The position numbers and the translations under genes were made by a program. Of a DNA stretch of 21,670 nt, positions 20,393-21,670 are shown piece after piece (within the stretch, counting starts at the first letter, position 1; each line of letters opens with the position of its first letter). This stretch comes from a virus, in IMG/VR virus record IMGVR_UViG_3300030012_004057, positions 1 through 21,670 of that record; one strand, given 5' to 3'. Under the pieces are notes generated by a model. The model was not told the origin of the DNA, made no database searches, and saw only the letters and a program-made list of their open reading frames with translations.

Positions 20393-21621
20393 TATAAAAG
20401 TTTTGGCTCACCCCCTGTTGCCTGTGCCCATCTCTCAATTGCAATTGCCACATAGGAAGGATTTAACTCAATTGCTCTGCATTGCCTGTGCAGATTTTCG
20501 CAAGCAATTAATGTTGTACCAGAACCGCTGAAAGGCTCATAAATCAGATCACCTTTTTTTGAGTTGTTCCTAATTGGTCTCGCCATGCACTCAATAGGCT
20601 TTTGAGTGCTGTGTCCTGTTTCTGATTTTTGCGGTTTTGGAATATCCCAAACTGTGCATTGGCTACGATCACCTTGCCAATTAGCATTTGCTCCTTTTCT
20701 GACTGCGTACCAACAAGGTTCAAATTTTGGATGATAATGACCTTGCCCTATTGCAAAATGATTTTTATTCCAAATAATTTGCGAACGTATTTCAAAATCA
20801 CTTTTAATTAATGCTTTATAAGAGGTTATTTGTAACGGACCCGGAGCACTCCAAACATAAGCAATTGAACCGTTAAAAAGTTTCCAAGCCTCCGACCAAT
20901 CAGCTTTGTTGTCGTTTGTTACTTTACCGACTGCTCTTCCGCTTGTTTTATTTTCGCTTGAAACTAGTCTTTCGTTTCTCCAATTAGCATCATAATCAAT
21001 TCCATAAGGCGGATCAGTGACCATAAGGTTAGGTTTCTCATCACCTAATAATTTGCTTACAACCTCTTCAGATGTTGAATCCCCACAAATTATTTTATGA
21101 TTTCCAAGTTGCCAAAGTTGTCCACTTTCAACTTTCCACTTATCACATAATTCGTCTGCTTTGTCAGTTTGTGGCTCTGTGTCAGCCGTTCCCTCTTCAA
21201 ATGTTTCAAGTAAGTCGCTTAAATCTTCCTCACCAAAACCTGCAAGCTCTGCGTCAATGCCATCATTTGTTAGTTCATGAAGCAAATCAGCAAGCATTGA
21301 GTCATCAGATTGCGCAAGCTCTGCCAGTTTATTGTCAGCAATAAGGTGCGCCCATTCGTCTGCCTCGGTCTCAAAGTCTTGATAATCCACGGGCACCTGA
21401 TCAAGTCCAAGTGCGATTGCGGCTTTGAGTCTAGCGTGCCCTGCAATTACAAATCCAGACCTTTTACTTACTACAATGGGATTTCTAAAGCCTTGATGTT
21501 TGATTATTTTAGCAAGCAAATCAATTTGCTTTTGTGGGTGTGTGTTTGGGTTTTTTGGGTGAGGAATGAGCTTATTAGGCTTTTCTGTTTCACTGTGGCT
21601 ACATTTAATATTTTTTCTCAT
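20392..21621 (-). CDS. ParB-domain / DNA adenine- or cytosine-N4 methyltransferase fusion
   Basis: This is a 409-residue fusion. Residues about 17-110 are a ParB/Srx-like domain (NKLIPHPKNPNTHP, QGFRNPIVVSKRSG, GHARLKAA at 61-68). An acidic linker follows (about 120-155). Residues about 163-409 are an amino-methyltransferase: the catalytic DPPY (203-206), a target-recognition stretch, and the SAM-binding FSGSGTT (364-370) near the C-terminus, followed by ELNPSYVAIA. Motif IV before motif I is the beta class, which methylates adenine N6 or cytosine N4. No restriction enzyme is nearby, so it is probably an orphan enzyme protecting phage DNA or marking sites; the ParB-like part may help bind or choose DNA. 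It lies directly before the terminase pair, so methylation might be tied to packaging. The recognition site cannot be read from sequence. Confidence 0.88.
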   Translation of the reverse strand: MRKNIKCSHSETEKPNKLIPHPKNPNTHPQKQIDLLAKIIKHQGFRNPIVVSKRSGFVIAGHARLKAAIALGLDQVPVDYQDFETEADEWAHLIADNKLAELAQSDDSMLADLLHELTNDGIDAELAGFGEEDLSDLLETFEEGTADTEPQTDKADELCDKWKVESGQLWQLGNHKIICGDSTSEEVVSKLLGDEKPNLMVTDPPYGIDYDANWRNERLVSSENKTSGRAVGKVTNDNKADWSEAWKLFNGSIAYVWSAPGPLQITSYKALIKSDFEIRSQIIWNKNHFAIGQGHYHPKFEPCWYAVRKGANANWQGDRSQCTVWDIPKPQKSETGHSTQKPIECMARPIRNNSKKGDLIYEPFSGSGTTLIACENLHRQCRAIELNPSYVAIAIERWAQATGGEPKLL

Positions 21622-21670
21622 TAGTGGGCTTTAGATGGTAAAAATTTTGCGACGCATAAAACTTGGACCC
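21621..21670 (-). CDS. Possible C-terminal end of an upstream gene, cut by the window edge
   Basis: All three minus-strand frames are open from the right edge, so the reading frame of any upstream gene is undecided. The frame ending at 21621 (…AKFLPSKAH) has a TAA overlapping the methyltransferase ATG as TAATG, the junction also used at 20392 and 9426, and is my preference. The alternatives stop at 21631 or at 21605. No promoter or ribosome-binding site is visible in these 49 bases, which also favours a gene running through. Confidence 0.3.
   Translation of the reverse strand, partial: VQVLCVAKFLPSKAH

Noticed and set aside
1-21670. Terminal repeat joining the two window ends
   Set aside because: Only the short word GTCCAAG is shared between the left end and the reverse complement of the right end, and both lie in open frames; too little for a cos end or circular permutation.
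1-21670. tRNA genes, CRISPR arrays, insertion sequences, integrase or attachment sites
   Set aside because: No cloverleaf, regularly spaced repeat, transposase or recombinase was seen. The block is continuously occupied by structural genes.

Overview
The window is a single-stranded block of structural and packaging genes from a tailed bacteriophage (Caudoviricetes), apparently a siphovirus with a lambda-like packaging and head module. Every gene I can support lies on the minus strand, so the block is transcribed from the right edge to the left. Most genes abut or overlap by 1 to 17 bases. The DNA is moderately AT-rich. A small lipoprotein with a lipobox in the lysis region suggests a Gram-negative host; I cannot name the host from sequence alone. 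Both ends cut through genes, so this is an internal or partial piece of a genome.

In order of transcription: (1) 21.67-17.61 kb: an unresolved upstream gene end, a ParB-domain/DNA methyltransferase fusion, a Nu1-like small terminase, a GpA-like large terminase and a small unknown protein. (2) 17.56-12.16 kb: a gpW-like head-tail joining protein, lambda gpB-like portal, a protease-major capsid fusion, a 59-residue FI-position protein and two connector or tail-completion candidates. (3) 12.12-6.44 kb: the probable tail tube protein, an unknown protein, a lambda-type G/GT tail chaperone pair with a textbook -1 frameshift signal, a small HAD phosphatase-like protein, a basic protein, a short tape measure protein and three distal-tail or unknown proteins. 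(4) 6.43 kb to the left edge: a beta-rich virion protein, a 1424-residue repeat-built tail fibre, two small proteins, then a lysis cassette (holin-like protein, lipoprotein, start of an M15-type endolysin).

The most interesting signal is a short motif, TCCCCTATC on the transcribed strand, found three times. Each copy ends 31, 31 or 34 bases before a start codon, and each opens a module: head (gpW/portal/capsid), tail (tube to tape measure) and fibre/lysis. Spacing to the downstream start is kept while position relative to the upstream stop is not: one copy lies inside the preceding gene. This suggests a phage-specific late promoter or operator that divides the late region into three transcription units. 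Other notable points are the dnaX-like frameshift signal in the tail chaperone, a ribosome-binding site and ATG inside the protease-capsid fusion that would yield a free 435-residue capsid protein, and small genes of 57 to 59 codons. No tRNA, CRISPR array, insertion sequence, integrase or recognisable cos/att site was seen.
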